DNA of 64,000 nucleotides from Botryosphaeria dothidea. Taxonomy: Eukaryota > Ascomycota > Dothideomycetes > Botryosphaeriales > Botryosphaeriaceae. The stretch's first letter is position 1; each line of letters starts with the position of its first letter. The notes under the pieces are model-generated. The model was not told where the DNA came from, did not search any database, and was given only the letters and a program-made list of their open reading frames with translations. The DNA lies in NCBI GenBank assembly GCA_011503125.2, contig WWBZ02000022.1, forward strand, positions 2,046,001 to 2,110,000. The letters are read 5' to 3'. This document shows, in pieces, positions 1 through 10,279 of this stretch. The position numbers were made by a program, and so were the translations under genes.

Positions 1-2
1 GG

Positions 3-539
3 ACCGTCGACGCCAAGCGCGCCGCCGCGCAGGGCGGCGCGACGCGCCCGCCCGACTGCTGGCGCGCGCCCAGCTGGTCGTGGATGAGCATCGACGGCCC
101 CGTCGCCTTCGAGGCCAACCGCCACACGCTCTTCGAATCGCGCATCTCGCGCTTCCGCTGCCAGGTCGAGCCGCTGGCGCCGAGCGCGCCGCATTCGCGG
201 CTGCGCAGCGCGATCGTCGAGATCTCGGGGCTGATGCTGCCGTACGATGCCACGGAGGACTGTCGCATCTTCTTCGATGCGGGCGGCGGCGGCGGCGGCG
301 TGTCGCCTCGGCCGCAGCAGGCGGAGTTGTGGTTGTTGCTGGTGGCGACGTGTCAGACTTTTTCGAGCCAGAAGAGGCAGGGGAATCTTTTGCCCAGCGG
401 GAGCATATGGGGCCTCGTGCTTCAGGAGTTGCAGGAGAATGCGGATGGAGAGACGTTTGAGAGAGTTGGACATTTCACGGGGGGTTGGCGCGCTGCGCAG
501 CAGTTTCCGGGCAACGAGAGGCTGATCACCATAGTTTAA
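3..539 (+). CDS. HET-domain protein, C-terminal part (5' end outside window)
   Basis: The frame is open from the window edge to a stop at 537-539. It contains APSWSWMSIDGPV near its start, which matches the 'APSWSWASvDG' motif found downstream of the HET domain in heterokaryon-incompatibility proteins. The end (GLVLQEL..FERVGHF..ITIV) matches the usual HET-protein C-terminus, where a variable insert is followed by a 'GxFxRVG' strand. The HET box itself (ALSYxWG, WIDAxCINQ) is not in the window. A run of glycines (GGGGGG) sits where families usually vary. Role by family: cytosolic effector of non-self recognition cell death. The motif is seen directly; the HET assignment follows from it. Confidence 0.75.
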   Translation, partial: TVDAKRAAAQGGATRPPDCWRAPSWSWMSIDGPVAFEANRHTLFESRISRFRCQVEPLAPSAPHSRLRSAIVEISGLMLPYDATEDCRIFFDAGGGGGGVSPRPQQAELWLLLVATCQTFSSQKRQGNLLPSGSIWGLVLQELQENADGETFERVGHFTGGWRAAQQFPGNERLITIV

Positions 540-1000
540 TATGTATCTTCTGGAGGTTGTTTTCGCAGGAGTAGGGCGCTGGATTATGACTAAGGAACGG
601 TTTGGGGAATATGTATCCCTACGGCGAAGAGTTTTCGGGTGAGGCGCCAGCGGTTTTGGGCTTATCGGAGAGTCTAGAAGATTCTTGGGCGTTGCTGTTC
701 TCGGTGTCAAGAAGAAGATCGGTAGGGCGTGCACAGGGCGTGCCGCTACATATATCCGCGCCCTAGGCCTTCCTGTTTTACTCTAGGTCGGGGAAAATTA
801 GTAAGTCAAGAAGGGTGGGATTGACTGGTTCGATTTCGCCGAACTCCCCATGCTGGGAATATAAACGGTGTACGTAGCTCTCAACCAGGGAGAGTGTACA
901 TAGACAACTTTTTGATATTCCGAAGCATCGTGTTGAAAACCATTGGGCGCCCAAAGCTTCTTTCTTGCCGAAAAAGGTGAGCACTGGAGCCAAAAGCAGC
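540..1000. other. intergenic, no gene seen
   Basis: This is the 3' flank of the HET gene and the promoter of the GNAT gene. No convincing ATG-started frame or RNA gene was seen. Confidence 0.5.
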
Positions 1001-1607
1001 ATGACATCAACGGACCCTCGTCTCGAAATCTTCAATCCCGCAGATTTGGCGGCCCATCCCGCACTCGTTCACGCACTCGTCTCACTGATCAACCTCACCT
1101 TTTCCGGACGAGAAGGCTTTCCGATCCCGCGGTTCTTTTCTGACGATGAACTCATTGAAAGCCTTGGAGGCGAGGGTCTCTGTACGGTGATCTTCCGCGA
1201 CAGAGACGAGCCGATTGCAACAGCTTCCTTAAAGCCCTGGGGTGCAGATACGGTAAGTAATGCAGCTCCGAATCCTATCATTTTGGATAAATGAGATTGA
1301 AGGTGGACGGATCATTCAGAGCGAGACAGACTTCGAAATCTCCGCTGTGGCCGCATCACCACTGTATCGCGGCAAGGGGCTGGCAGACCGCTGCGTTAGG
1401 GCCGTCGAGCAGGCGGCCGTGAAAAGAGGGAAAGAACAAGGCAAGGAGCTGAAGCTCTGGCTCAGGACAGTCGAGCATCACAACCGGGCGTACTGGACGA
1501 AACGCGGCTTCACGGAAGTCAAAACTCGCAGAGGTCCCGCTGGCATGTGGGGCGCGGAGCGAAACTTTGTGTTGTTGACCATGATGAGACCTGCAGAGAG
1601 GATATGA
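1001..1607 (+). CDS. GNAT-family N-acetyltransferase
   Basis: Two exons, 1001-1252 and 1320-1607, give 179 aa. The intron (GTAAGT donor, TTCAG acceptor, 67 nt) joins in phase 0 and produces GADT-SETDFEISAVAAS. The GNAT core is in exon 2: the beta-4 strand EISAVAAS, then the acetyl-CoA pyrophosphate loop LYRGKGLADRCV (the R/Q-x-x-G-x-G/A pattern), a helix, and the W..YWTKRGF motif typical of motif B. The likely activity is transfer of acetyl from acetyl-CoA to an amine; the substrate cannot be told. The ATG at 1001 (MTSTDPRLEIF) is the first in-frame ATG upstream of the conserved part. No operon-like context is apparent. Confidence 0.8.
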
Positions 1608-2228
1608 GCTCTCCTTCTTCCCCCTCCCCTCTTCTGGAGGACTGGAAGGAGCTTTATCAAGGTCAACTTAGTCATTGGCTACTAAAGAAGAGACGGGTTC
1701 TTATCTCGGCTGGTAGATTAAGGGGAACCGGATGCCGTCCTCGGGCTGAGTTGGTCGCGCTAAAAGGTAATGACGAAGAGTGTATCAAAATTTGGTTCGT
1801 ATCGTATGTGTATATGCTCGCGTTTCAATGCGTATTTACCATATCTTACATATAAGTAGATGCGACTGGCGAAAGTCATATCTCACTACAGGGTGGCATA
1901 CACCATGTTATTCAAAAAGAGAATGCGCGATGTTGCAGAGGTGGCTCATGGTTTTGGTAAGACTTAAGCCAACAGATGCATCGGGAAATTGAACACTGAT
2001 GTTAGGGATACTGAGTTTTACCATCTGTCCAGATAAGTAAATTTGGTGGGCGCTTCTAATCAATTCGCGTTATCTTTTTCCTCCCTACAGAAGTTCAGTT
2101 CGTTGGATTAATACCCTCAGAAATCTTTCTCACATATCCGAAAGGGGGTATATACGTCAGGAAACCTCGTAAATTTCCCCGCCTACAACACATTCTATCG
2201 AATTTTCACTATCCAAATACCCTGTAGC
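1608..2228. other. intergenic between convergent 3' ends
   Basis: This stretch lies between the stop of the GNAT gene (+) and the stop of the GFA-type gene (-). It is rather AT-rich, and nothing else could be supported. Confidence 0.5.
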
Positions 2229-3051
2229 TTAACCAAACGCCCTCTCCTGCTTCGCACCGTCCACTGGCTTGACGTAGTGCAGCCTATCCTTAGTGTAGAA
2301 CTCGACACCAATCTCGTGGTCCTTGGCGCCGCCATCCAAACCACCGGATTTGATGAGGGTGACGTCGGGCATGATTTCAAGCTCGGCGTAGAGGCCAGAT
2401 CCGCAGTTGCCGCAGAAGAAGTGACGGTTGATCTTGCCGGTGGCTCCCTTGGCGTCGTAGGTGAATGGGTTGCCCTTGGTGACCTTGAAGTTCCAGCGGT
2501 TGACGACGACATTGGAGGTGTATGCACCACCAGTCTATATAATGTTAGAAAGGTTTTGGATTACTGAAATGGCGCGTGGATTAAGGTCTTGAAGTGGTGA
2601 AACGAGTGACTGGCGAGAGATTATGGGCATGCCAACGACGGGCAGGCACTTTTTGTTTCCTTCAAGGGCTCATTGGCTAGCAGCTCAACTGCCAATCGAA
2701 TCTGAGGTTGTAGGAGAACAGGTGTTGGTCGGGTGAGTGGTGCGGAATTGGGCGAAATGTCATCGGATCGCTCCAGAGCGGGTTATTTAGCCGGAATAGG
2801 AAATATTGTGTACGTACCCACTTGTGGCAATCTACGCAATGGCATAGAGCAGTGGCATTGGGTTCACCTGCGAAATTGAGAGCCGTCAGTCTTCAATGGC
2901 TTTTCAATTAGGGAAAGAAGAGGGTGACTGCGAGAGAAGAGCAGCAGTACGTACCCTTGAACTCGTACTCGATAGCGCCGCACATGCAGCTTCCTTTCGT
3001 CACGCTGCTGGCGCTGAATTGGTTCTTGATGTCCTGGAGACGGTCCGACAT
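2229..3051 (-). CDS. GFA/CENP-V-type zinc-binding protein
   Basis: Three exons on the minus strand, 3051-2955, 2867-2818 and 2534-2229, give 150 aa; both donors are GTACGTAC. The protein is a single GFA domain (glutathione-dependent formaldehyde-activating enzyme family, formerly DUF636). Zinc ligands are visible in the usual order: GSCMCGAIEY, then CHCVDCHKW, then FFCGNCGSGLY. The second intron (283 nt) falls exactly at KW-TGGAYTSN, which rejoins the conserved 'CHCxDCxKWTGGAY' stretch. The proposed family role is formaldehyde-glutathione adduct handling, but most fungal members are uncharacterised. A TATA-like run lies about 85 nt upstream of the start. Confidence 0.85.
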
Positions 3052-3132
3052 GTTGATTGGTCGCTTTTGATGACAATGATAGAAGGGAGGGAGGGAGAGC
3101 TATGCACCTTGATGGATGGCCCTGCTTGGGGC

Positions 3133-3142
3133 TATATATATA
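3133..3142 (-). promoter_or_regulatory. TATA box of the GFA-type gene
   Basis: A TATATATA run is read on the minus strand about 82-91 nt upstream of the ATG at 3051, a plausible core promoter position. It is the only such run in this intergenic stretch. Confidence 0.45.
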
Positions 3143-3893
3143 AGGGCTCCCCGCGTCCCGATTCCTCTTCGTCTCGTCCCACGTTCGTCATTCAGACATC
3201 CATTGGCGCGATACAGGCACGAACTCCTCCGACAATCTCCTGGGGGTTGCTGTTCGAAATCCCCGCATCTGCCAGCAGAGCCAGTCACGTCGCGGTGCTG
3301 AGGCCAGCTAGGCGAATTTGGGCCACTTTTGTCGAGTCGCAGCCCTGGTTACCCCGCGAGGCCCACGCTTCCTTTCCTCCACAACGGACCAGGATTCGCC
3401 GTCAGACACGCCTTTCCGATGCGGGGACCACCGCGAACAAGGTTTCAGAAGGTGGAGCGTCCTGCGGAACGCCCGGCTGGACTCGTGGCCTGACGAAGCA
3501 ATGCATCCGGGTCTCCGCAGGGTCAACTGGCCCCGTCTGGGTAAAGATGGCAATTGTCCTTCAAGTAGGCAACTTTCAGCAATTGTGAATCGACTCCTGT
3601 TCTGGAACGGTCCTCTTATTCAGACTCAGAAAGAAAGACACCCGTCGCTTCCCGGCTCTTACCGACTCCATATCATCTGCCGACACTGTCTCGCCATAAC
3701 CCATGCCACGTTTATAGTCCGTGGTATCTTTCGAGCTTTTCTCTTCAATTTCGCATCTTTTCCGCGGAAAGGAAACGGCTTCCAGACTCGGTATCTCCAC
3801 ATGGCTCCACAGTCGCGACAGTCTCAACTTCTAGCACGAACGATAATAAGCGATGTCTCTAGTCATTCCCCGACAAATGGCTCATAATGTAAC
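3143..3893. other. intergenic, no gene seen
   Basis: Upstream of the GFA-type gene and downstream of the sulfatase stop. Long open frames here begin with TTG, not ATG, and show no domain. Confidence 0.5.
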
Positions 3894-5483
3894 TCAATGA
3901 TTCCGGACCCCAGCCTTTGCGTCCTCGAACCGGCTCAATCCATCCTTGGCATCCTTCAGCAGAGTCTTGTGCAGCGGCTCGTCACCGATTTCCGCCATTT
4001 TGTCATCCAGCAGAGCGGTCATCTTGCGCACAATTTCCTGGTATCCGGGATCGTGGTAGACGTTGAAAAGCTCAAGAGGATCTTTCTCGCAGTCGAACAG
4101 CTCCCACTCTTTCTCTTGCCCGCCTTCGCCCGTTCCTTCAAGGCCAAAGCCTTCGTTGTACCAGTAGATGAGCTTGTACCTCTGGTCGCGCACGCCGTAG
4201 TGAGCGTAGGCGTCGTGGATCTTGTCCGCGTGCATCCAGTAGCGGTGGTACGCCACCTGCTGCCAGTCCGCGGGCGTGCGGCCCTGCAGGAGGCTGCGGA
4301 AAGAGACGCCCTGCATGTATGTCGGCTTGCGCACGCTGGCGACGTCGAGGAAGGTGGGCGCGAAGTCGACGTTGGAGATGATGTCGTCGCACACGCTGCC
4401 GGGCTTGATCTCCTTGGGGAAGCGCGCGAGGAAAGGCATCTGGAACGACTCTTCGTACATGAAGCGCTTGTCGAACCAGCCGTGCTCGCCCAGGAAGAAG
4501 CCTTGGTCCGAGGTGTAGATGACGAGCGTGTTTTCCTTGAGCTCCGGGTCGGAGTCGAGGAAGTGCAGGATCTCGCCTACGCTGTCGTCGATGGACTGTA
4601 TGGTGTGCAGGTAGCGCTGCAGGTAGCGCTGGAACTTGAACTCGGCCAGCTGCGCCTTGGACTCGAAGGTGTAGTTGGTGCCCGTCTCCTTGTCGATGAG
4701 ACGCAGGGTCGTCACATCGTCGGGATTGGGGATCTTACGTTCCCACATGCCCTTCCATAGGGGAGTTCCTACGTCGAGGCCTCCGTCGGGCTGGACGAGG
4801 CCTAGGTCGTTGTAGGTCAGGTCGTCTGCAACGCGCATCTTGGCCACTTTGGCGGCTTTTGCGCGGTTCTTGTAGTCATCGGTGAAAGTGTCGGGGACTT
4901 TGACGTCTTCCTGGTACCACGACTTGTATTTGGGATGGCACTCCCACGACCGGTGCGGAGCCTTGTGATGGCACATGACGAAGAAGGGGCGTTCTTGGTC
5001 ACGCTTTTGGATCCAGTCAATCGTCTTGTTTGTGATGATGTCGGTCGCATAGCCCTTTTCTGTCACCGATTTGCCCATCTCGATGAATTCCGGGTCATGG
5101 TAGGCACCCTGTCCGGGCAGGACTGTCCAGTAGTCGAAACCAGTTGGCTCGTGCGGCGTGCCCTCTCCTAGATGCCATTTTCCGATCATGGCGGTTTGGT
5201 AGCCGTCAGACCTTAGTTGATTTGCCACGTTGGGCAAATGCTTGTTGATTTTACTGGCCAGCGTCATCGCACCATTGACGTGATTATGAGTGCCGGTCAG
5301 GATGGTAGCTCTGCTGGGAGTGCAGATGGAATTGGTAACATAGCAATGGTTAAATTTGACACCCTCGGTGGCCAGGCGGTCCAGATTGGGGGTCTTATTG
5401 ATGCCAGCACCATAGCAGCCAATTGCTTTGGCGGCATGGTCATCCGCCATGATGAAGATAATATTCGGTTGAGAAGGCGCCAT
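3894..5483 (-). CDS. Sulfatase (arylsulfatase superfamily)
   Basis: Intronless, 529 aa from the ATG at 5483 (MAPSQPNIIFIMADDHA). The open frame extends upstream but without an earlier ATG. Metal-binding D14-D15 follow the first strand. The formylglycine site is C54-T-P-S-R58, the canonical CxPSR motif whose cysteine is converted to formylglycine. MIGKWHLG and YTSDQGFFLGEHGWFDKR supply the lysine/histidine and DxGxxxGxHG motifs of the active site. The C-terminus (REWELFDCEKDPLELFN-like) resembles the DUF4976 tail of bacterial-type sulfatases. It hydrolyses a sulfate ester of unknown substrate; no signal peptide is obvious. The absence of introns and the bacterial-like motif set raise the possibility of transfer, which is inference only. 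Confidence 0.92.
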   Translation of the reverse strand: MAPSQPNIIFIMADDHAAKAIGCYGAGINKTPNLDRLATEGVKFNHCYVTNSICTPSRATILTGTHNHVNGAMTLASKINKHLPNVANQLRSDGYQTAMIGKWHLGEGTPHEPTGFDYWTVLPGQGAYHDPEFIEMGKSVTEKGYATDIITNKTIDWIQKRDQERPFFVMCHHKAPHRSWECHPKYKSWYQEDVKVPDTFTDDYKNRAKAAKVAKMRVADDLTYNDLGLVQPDGGLDVGTPLWKGMWERKIPNPDDVTTLRLIDKETGTNYTFESKAQLAEFKFQRYLQRYLHTIQSIDDSVGEILHFLDSDPELKENTLVIYTSDQGFFLGEHGWFDKRFMYEESFQMPFLARFPKEIKPGSVCDDIISNVDFAPTFLDVASVRKPTYMQGVSFRSLLQGRTPADWQQVAYHRYWMHADKIHDAYAHYGVRDQRYKLIYWYNEGFGLEGTGEGGQEKEWELFDCEKDPLELFNVYHDPGYQEIVRKMTALLDDKMAEIGDEPLHKTLLKDAKDGLSRFEDAKAGVRNH

Positions 5484-6355
5484 GCTGTATAGTGGTTGTT
5501 GAGGGCGATTGGTTGACAAGAGCAAATAGAAGATGGAGGGGTTGTAGAGAGCCAATGGCGGGGTTTCCCAGGAACAGGCGAAATATTTACAGAAGCATCT
5601 TAAAGCCGTGGTCCGACAGAGAAAATCCGAGCGGCATCGGGGTTTATCTCTTGAGTAGAGGACAGCCGGGCCTGGGGCATATCACCGGGGTTTCCCCCTT
5701 TGGTTAAGCGCAAAGCACCCAGGCAGCAGCCGCGTCGTTTTGAGCGCCCACTCGTCGCACCCGCTGACGTGCTCGCCCAACGACAGCACGCAATATCATC
5801 CACTTCCCTTTTGATCCATCAAAAGAACCCACAATTCCTCTCCAATCCAGGAAAGCATCGCGATAGCAGCGAGAAAGCGAGTTTCCAACATCCAACAGAG
5901 ACACGCAACACAACTCTTCCGTCCAGTCACATCGCGCTCTCTGTTTCCCCGCATCTCAAATCGGAAGTGCCGATGCGATTGTCGGCTGATACATCTGTCT
6001 CTCAATTTCTGCAAATGGAGTCGTCAGCTGTAACCCCGATGGCCGGGCCTTGTACTGGAATGATCCGTTCGCCATGGGCGAGTCTACGGCATTTGCCCGC
6101 GAAGACGAACCAATTATTGACGAGCTTTGGGCTTTTCTCTCCGGTGGTATAAAGATCTTGCGGGCCTGAACTCATGCAATGACAGGTGTGAGACGCTTTG
6201 GTCTGTCGCTCGGCCAGTCTTTGTTTCTCCTCTTCACTCAATTGCCCAGCTGGCGCCCGGATTTCTGGAATCACTTCTCTTCTGGGTCACAACGCGGCTC
6301 CTGTTTCTTGAAGGTTGAAGATGACTCCAAGCCAGAAGCCGCTGAGAGCGGTTGC
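5484..6355. other. intergenic, divergent upstream region
   Basis: Upstream of both the sulfatase (-) and the transporter pseudogene (+). No gene was seen. Confidence 0.5.
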
Positions 6356-8082
6356 ATGGAGGTCACGGACATCTCTGGAAAACAAATTTCTGCCGGTGCA
6401 GCTGAAGCGACCAAGACCGAGCATGACCTGACTTTCAGACAAGCAATCAGGCTCTACAAAAAAGCTGTCATCTGGTCCCTCGTCGTGTCTCTAGCTACCA
6501 AGTAAGCTAGCATCTTGTTTCTGGACGGCTAAATGTGCAAATGCAGATGCCTATGGAAGACGGGTCAATTGACACGCCTGTAGCATGGACAGTTACGACA
6601 TTCAAATCATCGCCGCCTTCTACGCTTATCCAGCTTTTTAGAAGAAGTATGGCGTCCAACTCGACGATGGCTCATACTCGGTTCCTGCCTCCTGGCAGCT
6701 CGGCTTGTCTCTCAGCAGCAACTGCGGCATGATTATTGGCGTCTTCCTAAATGGTTGGCTCATTGAACATCTCGGTCCGAGGCGGCTGATGATATATTCC
6801 TTCACTGTGCTCACTGGCTTCATCTTCATCACGTTCTTTGCCCCCAGCGTCGAGGTTCTTGTGGGAGAGATGCTCTGTGGCTTACCCTGGGGTGTTTTCG
6901 CTGCTGTGGCCCCGTCATACGCAGCTGAGGTTTGTCCTCTGGCGTTATGAAGTTACCTAACCACTTGTGTTAATCTGAACTGGGTTGCTGGGCGAATGAT
7001 CGCTACTGGCGTGCTACAAGGCCTGATATACAACTCAACGGAATGGTCTTACCGCATTCCTTTCGCTCTTCAATGGCTGTGGCCTGTTCCTCTTTCTATC
7101 GCTATCTGCTTTGCGCCCGAGTCACCATGGTGGCAAGTCCGAAAGGGCCGTCTTGATGCTGCTGAGGCAACGATGAAGCGACTTTGCAGCAATGACCCGG
7201 AAGATGTTGATCGGAGGAGTAAGCAGGCCGTGGCAATGATGGCCCACACGATACAGACGGAGAAGGATTTGAATGTGGGCACGAAATACATTGACTGCTT
7301 TCGCGGCGTCAATCTTCGAAGGACCGAGATTGCTTCTCTTTCGTGGGGTGGGCAGATACTCCCTGGATTTGGTAAGCCCCTGTTCCATCACTCTATAGCG
7401 ACGCACTGCTGACCTTTCTCCCAGCCATACAGAACTATATTACGGTCGGTCGCCCCACTGCCCTTGTCTATTATTGTCACTGACAGGGATCCCAGTACTT
7501 CTTTAAGCAAGCCGGACTGGCCACTGAGGACAGTTTTAAGTTGTCTCTCGGAACATTCGGGATCGCCTTCCTCGGGACGGTCTTTTCATGCCTCCTCCAA
7601 CACCGATTCGGCCGGCGCTCCATCTACATATCAGGGCTCTGCGCCATGACACCAATCATGTGGCTGGTCGCACTTATCGATTTTGCCCCTGCAACTTCCG
7701 CGCGTCAATGGGGACAATGCGCCACCATGCTTGTCTGGTTTGGGTGTTATGGACTCTCCGTCGGGCCCATCCCATACGCTATCGCGGCAGAAGCCCCAGC
7801 CGCCCGGCTCCGCATGAAGACCATCGCGCTGGGCAGAAACACGTACAACGTATTCTCGGTAGTCAATCACGTCGTGGCCCCCTATCTGCTCAACACGGCC
7901 GAGGCGAACCTGCACGGCAAGGCGGCGTTCCCGGCGGCCGTCTTCTCGTCGCTGCTGCTGGTTTGGGCGTGGTTCGGCTGCCCGAGACGAAGGGCCGGAC
8001 GTTCGAGGAGCTGGACATTCTGTTCGAGCGTGATACACCCGCACGCGAATTCTCGGGTACGGCTCTGGACGGTAGCCGGTAA
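6356..8082 (+). pseudogene. Decayed MFS sugar (maltose permease-type) transporter
   Basis: The sequence clearly encodes an MFS transporter of the alpha-glucoside/hexose type: FRQAIRLYKKAVIWS near the start, YDIQIIAAFYAYPAF, KKYGVQLDDGSYSVPASWQ, GMIIGVFLNGWL, PRRLMIYSF, APESPWW, GPIPYAIAAEAP and the tail LPETKGRTFEELDILFER. It is broken in several places. An in-frame TAG at 6639-6641 replaces the Q expected in PAFQKKYG. A TGA at 6948-6950 replaces the R expected in the 'ALRGYLT' motif, and the next codon reads S for G. A one-base deletion near 7974-7976 shifts the frame just before LPETKGR. The MEGYD motif around 6553-6599 is split by 32 extra bases. Introns at about 7371-7424 and 7446-7499 still look intact. 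Sequencing error at four sites is unlikely. Confidence 0.82.
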
Positions 8083-8790
8083 GGTTCACGACTCGGCAGG
8101 CGGCGCGGTGGTGGACGGGCGGAAATGACCACCCGTTCCCCTACCGAGATCCACTGCGGCGCGGACGCAGATCAAACGGTCTTGGCGACGGATTTCGGTG
8201 TTATTTGCTAGGGCCGTTCCGCAATGGGCGTGGGAGGTTGTAGGGAAGGGTATCGGGCGTCAGGAGTGATTTGCGGGGCTCTTCACCGTATTTCCCCCGC
8301 TGGGTATGGGTGCTTTAACGGCCCACGTAATTTTGGCTTGGTTCGTCGGCAATTGCAATATTGCGCGGACGGGCCACGCGCAGAAAGTGGGATGGTGTTG
8401 GCGAAACGGATTACTCTCTCGTGTCACATTCAACCCACGGGCGGCCTCGAGCTTTATCAGCACGTTTCCAGGCGGCCCAATACTGCAATGGATCAGCACT
8501 GGTGTGTATTTAGGGCACTGCTAAGCTTTCTTGGAGAGATATCCATTGGCTCTGCCTCCTGGGCCTGTCCGTGCGCGCCATTCACGGCACTTTTCACCTT
8601 CCGCCTCGTTCTTTCAGCCTCCCTTTTTCATCTCGATCATGGCTAGGCCGGAGTTTCGTCTCTGCTTGCCCCTGACAGCCGTGGCCAGAGAAGAATGGGG
8701 TTGGTGCGCTCATCCAATCGCGGCGCATTTGGGATGGTCCCCCGGCGTATCTCCACAATTCTCGCCTCACATGCGGAGCGACGACCGCTG
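8083..8790. other. intergenic, promoter side of acyltransferase
   Basis: The frame of the acyltransferase stays open through part of this stretch, with an in-frame ATG at 8639, but the residues show no family similarity. I read it as upstream sequence. Confidence 0.45.
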
Positions 8791-8797
8791 TATATAT
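8791..8797 (+). promoter_or_regulatory. TATA box of the acyltransferase gene
   Basis: TATATAT lies 85-91 nt upstream of the chosen ATG at 8882 and 150 nt downstream of the alternative ATG at 8639. This supports the downstream start. Confidence 0.45.
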
Positions 8798-8881
8798 TCG
8801 TCGGCCTGTCCAAACCATGGTGTCGCTGCAGTATCTCTCGGAGAAATCGATAGCCCGATCTTCCCCCCCCTCCTCTCCACC

Positions 8882-10279
8882 ATGTTCGGACATACAAACG
8901 ATCCATTCATCTTTTCCCCGCTCGAGCAGTCCGGGCCTCGAGTCTACGCGCGGCCCATCTTCTGCTTCCCGCTGGGCCCGAGCTACGACCAGGACGAGGT
9001 CGTGCGCATCCTCAAAGGCGGTCTGGCGGCGACGAAAGAGCAAATCCCGTACCTGTCGGCAGAAGTAGTGCCGGACCCGGACGCCGAGCAGAAAGGCTGT
9101 CTCTATCTCCGCGAGGGCGATTTCGGCGAGCTCCGGGTCAAGACGCTAGACAAGAGCGAGTTCCCGCTCACGTACGACGAGTTCCGCGCACGAAACTTCC
9201 CGGTCGACGTGCTGCGGGATGACGTTCTCTGCCCCGTGCCGAGCGTGCCGAAGGCGGGCGACGCGGTGCCGGTGTTCGTGAGCCAGGCCAGCTTCGTCGA
9301 GGGCGGGCTGCTGCTGAGCATCTGCATCTTCCACCTCGTCGCGGACGGGTACTCGCTGTCGCGGGTGTTCCAGGCGTGGGCGCAGCACTGCCGCAAGGCG
9401 CAGGACAAGAACAGCCGCGAGGACGTGTTCCTGTCGTCGTCGGCGTTCGAGCGGGCGCCGCTGATGGTGGGCCACCTGTCGGACCCGGACAAGTGCAACC
9501 TCGACGACTACCCGGAGATCGTGGTCACGGAGCAGCCGCCGGAGCACCAGGTGCCCGCGACGGCCCGGCCCTACCGCGCCACCGTCTACCGCTTCACCGC
9601 CCTCGCCCTCGCCCAGCTGCGCGCCGACGCCTCCGCCGGCAGTGCGCACAAGGTCTCGACCGACGACGCCCTGGCGGCGCTGATGTGGCGCTGCACGCTC
9701 GCCGCCCAGCTGTCCGCCGACGCCGCCGCCGCCCTGCCCGACCCGACCAGCATCCTCAGCGTCGCCGTCCCGTGCCGCTCGCGCACCTTTCCGCCGCTGG
9801 CGCCCGACTACATGGGCTGCCCGTACATCTACGCCATGCCGCGCGCCCCCGCCGCCGACCTGGTCGCGGGCAAGGCCGAGCTGCCGTCGCTGGCCCGCCT
9901 GGTCAAGGCCGCCGTCGACGCCATCACGCCGCACTACCTGAGCAACGTCATCAACATGTTCCAGAAGGTGCACGACTACGCGTGCCTGAAGCCCGCGTGC
10001 TTCGACGGCCTGGGAGGGCCGCACGTCTTCGTCTCGACGTGGCAGAAGCTGCCCTTCTACTCAACCGAGTGGGGCGACAAGCTGGGCGGCAGGTGCGAGC
10101 GCCTGCGCACGGCGAGCCACGGCATGCTGAACGGCCTGCATATGATCCTGCCGGCGGTGCCCAAGAGCAGTGCTCCAGAAGGGTCGGAAGGCGTCGAGGT
10201 GGTGATGGGCTTCGAGGATGACAAGGGCGAGGCCCTGAAGAACGATTCGCTGTGGATGAGGTACGCGGTCGTTGCCTGA
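8882..10279 (+). CDS. BAHD-like acyltransferase (trichothecene 3-O-acetyltransferase type)
   Basis: Intronless, 465 aa from MFGHTNDPF, which is a typical N-terminus for the fungal 'transferase' family. The catalytic HxxxD motif is H151-L-V-A-D155 in FHLVADGYSLSR. The C-terminal counterpart of the plant DFGWG motif is STEWGDKLGG at about residues 391-400. The middle contains the conserved KVSTDDALAALMWRC and the VAVPCRSR stretch. It should transfer an acyl group from a CoA donor to an alcohol or amine of a small molecule; the substrate is unknown. The CDS is very GC-rich compared with its flanks. An upstream in-frame ATG at 8639 would add 81 unlike residues. The neighbouring transporter is a pseudogene, so any former secondary-metabolite pairing is no longer intact. 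Confidence 0.87.
   Translation: MFGHTNDPFIFSPLEQSGPRVYARPIFCFPLGPSYDQDEVVRILKGGLAATKEQIPYLSAEVVPDPDAEQKGCLYLREGDFGELRVKTLDKSEFPLTYDEFRARNFPVDVLRDDVLCPVPSVPKAGDAVPVFVSQASFVEGGLLLSICIFHLVADGYSLSRVFQAWAQHCRKAQDKNSREDVFLSSSAFERAPLMVGHLSDPDKCNLDDYPEIVVTEQPPEHQVPATARPYRATVYRFTALALAQLRADASAGSAHKVSTDDALAALMWRCTLAAQLSADAAAALPDPTSILSVAVPCRSRTFPPLAPDYMGCPYIYAMPRAPAADLVAGKAELPSLARLVKAAVDAITPHYLSNVINMFQKVHDYACLKPACFDGLGGPHVFVSTWQKLPFYSTEWGDKLGGRCERLRTASHGMLNGLHMILPAVPKSSAPEGSEGVEVVMGFEDDKGEALKNDSLWMRYAVVA

Noticed and set aside
3318..3887. 189-codon open frame between GFA and sulfatase genes
   Set aside because: Opens at a TTG codon and shows no recognisable pattern.
3897..4760. 287-codon frame on the plus strand over the sulfatase
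   Set aside because: Antisense shadow of a clear sulfatase; its sequence mirrors third-position bias of the real gene and has no domain.
8639..8881. Longer N-terminus for the acyltransferase from the ATG at 8639
   Set aside because: Added residues are unlike the family, and a TATA box lies between this ATG and the family-like start at 8882.
9146..10024. 292-codon minus-strand frame over the acyltransferase
   Set aside because: Arises from high GC in the real gene; composition is R/G/V-rich without motifs.
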